Origin: Aeromicrobium ginsengisoli
Lineage (GTDB): Bacteria; Actinomycetota; Actinomycetes; Propionibacteriales; Nocardioidaceae
NCBI RefSeq assembly: GCF_004134905.2
Contig: NZ_SDPQ02000001.1
Coordinates: 930,001-994,000, forward strand
Direction of reading: 5' to 3'
Length of the DNA: 64,000 nucleotides
Positions 61,319 through 64,000 of this stretch are shown here, piece after piece (position 1 is the first letter of the stretch; the number at the start of each line of letters is the position of its first letter). A model generated the notes under the pieces. That model saw nothing but the letters and a program-made list of their open reading frames with translations, made no database searches and was not told the DNA's origin. The position numbers and the translations under genes are program-made.

Positions 61319-62098
61319 ATGCCCCAGCTCACCTCGGCCGATGGCACGACCATTGCGTACGACCGAGTCGGCGCCGGCCCGCCGATGGTGCTGGTCGACG
61401 GCGCCATGTGCCTTCGCGGCGCCGGGCCCATGGATGCCCTCGCGGAACGCCTCGCGGACCGCTTCACGATCTTCACGTACGACCGCCGTGGTCGTGGCGA
61501 GAGCACCGACACCCCGCCGTACGCGGTGGAGCGTGAGGTCGAGGACCTCAGCGCGCTGATCGATGCGGCGGGCGGCGAGGCGTGCGTGTACGCGATGTCG
61601 TCCGGTGGCGCGTTGGCGCTGGCCACGGCAGCGGCCGGTGCACGGATCACGGGTCTCGCGCTGTACGAGCCGCCCTACGTCGCCGAGGCAGAGGGTGACG
61701 CGGTGAGCGCCGACTACACGGCTCGCCTCGACGAGCTGCTCGCGGCCGGCGACCGGGGCGGCGCGATCACGCTGTTCATGACCCGGGTCGGCGTCCCGCC
61801 TCAGGTCATCGACGGCATGCGCGCAGGTCCGGGCTGGGCCAGGTTCGAGGCCATCGCGCCCACCCTCGCGTACGACAATCGGCTGCTCAACGGGAGCCGG
61901 GTGCCGCGCGAGCTCGCGGCCCGCATCACGACGCGCACCGTCGTGCTGAGCGGCGGTGCGAGCCCGGACAGCCTCCATCAGGCGGCGAGGGCCACGGCCA
62001 CCGCGCTGCCGAACGCCGAGCACCAGATCCTCGAGGGGCAGACCCACGACGTGGCACCGGACGCGCTGGCACCTGCGCTGGTCGACTTCTTCGGCTGA
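61319..62098 (+). CDS. Alpha/beta hydrolase
   Basis: A 259-residue small hydrolase in the ArsR operon, 16 bp after the SRPBCC gene with AGGAGA before the ATG. YDRRGRGESTDTPPY fits the strand before the nucleophile, which lies in AMSSGGALALATAAAG (S-S-G-G instead of the usual GxSxG). The catalytic His is probably in EGQTHDVAPDALAP. The family is annotated as alpha/beta fold hydrolase beside SRPBCC/ArsR genes. Substrate unknown. Confidence 0.85.
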   Translation: MPQLTSADGTTIAYDRVGAGPPMVLVDGAMCLRGAGPMDALAERLADRFTIFTYDRRGRGESTDTPPYAVEREVEDLSALIDAAGGEACVYAMSSGGALALATAAAGARITGLALYEPPYVAEAEGDAVSADYTARLDELLAAGDRGGAITLFMTRVGVPPQVIDGMRAGPGWARFEAIAPTLAYDNRLLNGSRVPRELAARITTRTVVLSGGASPDSLHQAARATATALPNAEHQILEGQTHDVAPDALAPALVDFFG

Positions 62099-62671
62099 TC
62101 AGTCGCGACGCAGGCCGAGCGCCGACAGCGCCTTGGGGGTCAGCGCTCCGCCGGCTTCGCCACGGTCGACCGGCGTGAGGAATCCTCGCTTGCGCGACTG
62201 CGCGACCCGGTTGGTCCAGGTGCCGGCGGCGCCACCGAAGCGCTCCGCCAAAGCCTTGGAGGGGGTGCGTACGCCCGACTCGACCAGCGACACGTACTCC
62301 AGGGCGAGAGCGGCCAGTGCGTCGTCACCGCTGCCGAACGCGCCGCCGCTCTGCTCGAGCAGGTCGGCGAGACTCACCCTCGGCGTCGGCGATGCCGAGA
62401 GCGAGTCCTTGGTGGCGAGTCGCTTGGCCTCGGACAACAGCGAGCCGAGCGGCAGCTCGCGGACGTCGTTGCCGCTGATGCCGGAGTCGGGGTCGAGCAG
62501 CCGGAGCGTGACCTCGCGGACGTTCCACTGGCGGTGCGTGCCTCGGCGGTGGAGGCGGACGCCGACGCCCCAGTCGTCGGCCAGGCGGAGCGCCACGAGC
62601 CGGTCACCCTCGTCGTCGGTGTCGACGGCATGCGGTTCGAGCAGGTGGTCGAGCATCTCTTCGAGGCTCAT
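62099..62671 (-). CDS. Unknown protein, possible DNA-binding C-terminus
   Basis: 190 residues. I do not recognise it. The N-terminal half (MSLEEMLDHLLEPHAVDTDDEGDRL..., in parts) has a beta-strand pattern with RLADDWGVGVRLHRRGTHRQW. The C-terminal 70 residues are Ala-rich and helical, with TPSKALAERFGGAAGTWTNRVAQSRKRGFLTP in parts (SKALAERFG...TWTNRVAQSRKRG), which looks like a helix-turn-helix followed by a basic turn. ATG at 62671 has GAGGAG. It is divergent from the lipoprotein gene at 62735, with 63 bp between. Confidence 0.65.
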   Translation of the reverse strand: MSLEEMLDHLLEPHAVDTDDEGDRLVALRLADDWGVGVRLHRRGTHRQWNVREVTLRLLDPDSGISGNDVRELPLGSLLSEAKRLATKDSLSASPTPRVSLADLLEQSGGAFGSGDDALAALALEYVSLVESGVRTPSKALAERFGGAAGTWTNRVAQSRKRGFLTPVDRGEAGGALTPKALSALGLRRD

Positions 62672-62734
62672 CGCACTCCTCAGTGGTAGTGACTTGACGT
62701 TACCACCGAGGACTCGGCCTGTCAGGATGTCTCC

Positions 62735-63133
62735 GTGAACCCAAGACTGACTCTCACCTGCATGTCCCTCCTCGCCCTTGCGGCCTGCTCGGGCGACGTC
62801 CAGCCGACGAATTCGTTCCATCACGAGGGCACTCGCGTGTTCGAGGCGTACGGTCAGCGCGGCGACGTCACGAAGAAGGTCACGATCCCGCCGGGCTCGA
62901 CGGATCTGCGGCTCAAGATGGACTGCATCAACCCGTCCGGCTACATCCAGGTCGACGTCGGGATCGCGTGGGGCGATCTGGCCTGCGGCAAGGACAGTGC
63001 ACCTGACGGCTACATCGGGATCGGCGCATCTCCTCAGAACAAGTGGGACACGATCAAGTCCATCGTCGTCACCGCACCGGCCGGTGCCACGTGGTCTGTC
63101 GCCGTGGATGCCCTCGACTCACCGCAGAACTGA
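62735..63133 (+). CDS. Predicted small lipoprotein
   Basis: 132 residues. A signal peptide with lipobox LLALAAC-S (Cys18), so it should be anchored outside the membrane. The mature part has 114 residues with a beta-sandwich-like pattern (VTKKVTIPPGSTDLRLKMDC, then AWGDLACGK). Two further Cys (in KMDCIN and DLACGK) could form a disulfide. No family recognised. GTG at 62735 lies 6 nt after CAGGAT, a possible leaderless promoter. Confidence 0.68.
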   Translation: MNPRLTLTCMSLLALAACSGDVQPTNSFHHEGTRVFEAYGQRGDVTKKVTIPPGSTDLRLKMDCINPSGYIQVDVGIAWGDLACGKDSAPDGYIGIGASPQNKWDTIKSIVVTAPAGATWSVAVDALDSPQN

Positions 63134-63137
63134 CGCA

Positions 63138-64000
63138 TCACGTCAGGTGCTCGGCCGCAGCTTCCTTGATGGCGCGAGCCGTGGCCTCGAGAGCCGGGGT
63201 CTGCAGGGCCCACTGCTGCCAGTGCAGCGTGACGTCGACGTGCCCACCGGGATCGAGGTCCACCAGCAGGCCGCCCCGTTCGCGCTCCTCGTACTGCTCC
63301 TTGGGAAGCATCCCCCACCCGAGCCCGAGCGCGATGGCCTCGGCGAACTGCGAGGACGCCGGGACGTGGTGCCGCGGCGGGGCCAGCCGGCGACGGCTGC
63401 GCTGCCGGAGGTAGGCGTCCTGGAGGTCATCGTTGCGGTCGAACACCACGACCGGAGCGCGCGACAGGGTCGCCACGTCGACCCCGTCCCCGAACCACTC
63501 GGCCACGAAGTCCGGGGTCGCCATCGGCCGATAGCGCATCGTGCCGAGACGCGTCGACCGGCAACCTTGCACCGGCGCTGCGTCCGAGGTGATCGCCGCC
63601 ATCACGGTGCCCGAGCGCAACAGCTCGGCTGTGCGGCCCTCGTCCTCGCGCCTCACGTCGAAGTAGGCCGTGCCGGCGAGTGACGCGAGGGCGGGCAGCA
63701 CCCACGTCGCCAGCGAGTCACCATTGATCGCCAACGGGATGGTCGGCGGGCGCTGCTCGGTCGGGTCCACCTCGAGACGTACGTCCTGGACGAGCGCCTG
63801 GACCTGGCGAGCCAGCCGGAGGTACGCGTGCCCGGCTTCGGTCGCTTCCGTGGGCTTGGTGCGGCGAACGAGGACCCGACCCGCGGACTGCTCGAGGGCC
63901 TTGATGCGCTGACTCACCGCCGACGGCGTCAGGTGCAGAGCCGCCGCCGCAGCGTCGAACGAGCCCTCGTCGACGACGGCAGCGAGGGCGCGCAGCTGGG
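63138..64000 (-). CDS. ArgP/IciA-like LysR regulator, 5' end missing
   Basis: About 287 residues visible; the start lies beyond the right edge. The winged helix includes QLRALAAVVDEGSFDAAAAA and LHLTPSAVSQRIKALEQSAG, then RRTKPTEATEAGHAYLRLARQV, typical of ArgP (lysine/arginine-responsive activator). The effector domain follows (LAINGDSLATWVLPALASL..., in parts; CRSTRLGTMRYRPMATP). In this family the target is usually a divergent lysE/argO exporter, which would lie past 64 kb. Confidence 0.87.
   Translation of the reverse strand, partial: QLRALAAVVDEGSFDAAAAALHLTPSAVSQRIKALEQSAGRVLVRRTKPTEATEAGHAYLRLARQVQALVQDVRLEVDPTEQRPPTIPLAINGDSLATWVLPALASLAGTAYFDVRREDEGRTAELLRSGTVMAAITSDAAPVQGCRSTRLGTMRYRPMATPDFVAEWFGDGVDVATLSRAPVVVFDRNDDLQDAYLRQRSRRRLAPPRHHVPASSQFAEAIALGLGWGMLPKEQYEERERGGLLVDLDPGGHVDVTLHWQQWALQTPALEATARAIKEAAAEHLT

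Overview
This is chromosomal DNA of a high-GC actinobacterium. The evidence is frequent GTG and TTG starts, ATGA/GTGA stop-start overlaps, many genes that appear leaderless (a TANNNT -10 box 6-7 nt before the start codon), a type I fatty acid synthase followed directly by acpS, and a relative of a mycothiol-linked Mycobacterium protein. My best guess is a Nocardioidaceae-like genus such as Aeromicrobium, but the sequence alone does not prove this. I see no phage, plasmid, CRISPR array or intact transposon. The window reads as core and lightly accessory chromosome.

Layout. 1-7.4 kb: a myo-inositol catabolic operon on the minus strand (IolE/H-like, iolC, Cgl0158-family barrel, iolB, iolD, mmsA cut by the window edge) with a divergent GntR regulator. 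7.4-14.8 kb: flavin reductase, SRPBCC protein, lipase-like hydrolase, trigger factor, PhoD phosphatase, tRNA-Pro, a small P-loop kinase, tRNA-Gly and a membrane protein. 14.8-28.6 kb: YdeI-like protein, SDR, SpoIIE-type phosphatase, Nei glycosylase, rpiB, a TagB/TagF-like transferase, an HSL esterase, a thioredoxin-fold protein with a YbdK-type ligase, aminopeptidase N, a DUF559 endonuclease bracketed by hairpins, MscS and a group II truncated globin.

28.6-45 kb is the lipid block. It holds a thioesterase, a stand-alone biotinyl protein, a carboxyltransferase, a FabG-like SDR with an APH-fold kinase, a TetR regulator, acpS and a 2998-residue FAS-I. The carboxyltransferase and FAS-I promoters share a palindromic operator, two copies each, so malonyl-CoA supply and fatty acid synthesis look co-regulated. 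An SDR-TetR cassette sits just upstream of FAS between two copies of part of the FAS promoter. 45-52.7 kb: LysR regulator, secreted M4 protease, a beta-oxidation operon (acyl-CoA dehydrogenase, thiolase, SDR) with a divergent TetR gene, and a YceI/MarR pair. 52.7-64 kb: EttA, SSB, two coupled dynamin-like GTPases, PrsW protease, tRNA-Arg, an ArsR/SRPBCC operon, a hydrolase, an unknown gene, a lipoprotein and a partial ArgP-like regulator.

The most unusual signal is a family of four short intergenic modules (near 2.9, 23.1, 28.2 and 32.1 kb) placed directly before iolD, the YbdK-type ligase gene, the globin gene and the APH-kinase gene. All point the same way. Each carries micro-ORFs starting M/V-(S/N)-E-R and a Pro-Tyr-Arg-coding motif 20-21 nt before the start of the real gene, and the micro-ORF stop overlaps that start codon. 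Other observations of interest are the hairpins around the DUF559 gene, a palindromic repeat that encodes an interdomain linker of FAS-I, and 90-bp-offset duplications of two tRNA 3' ends.
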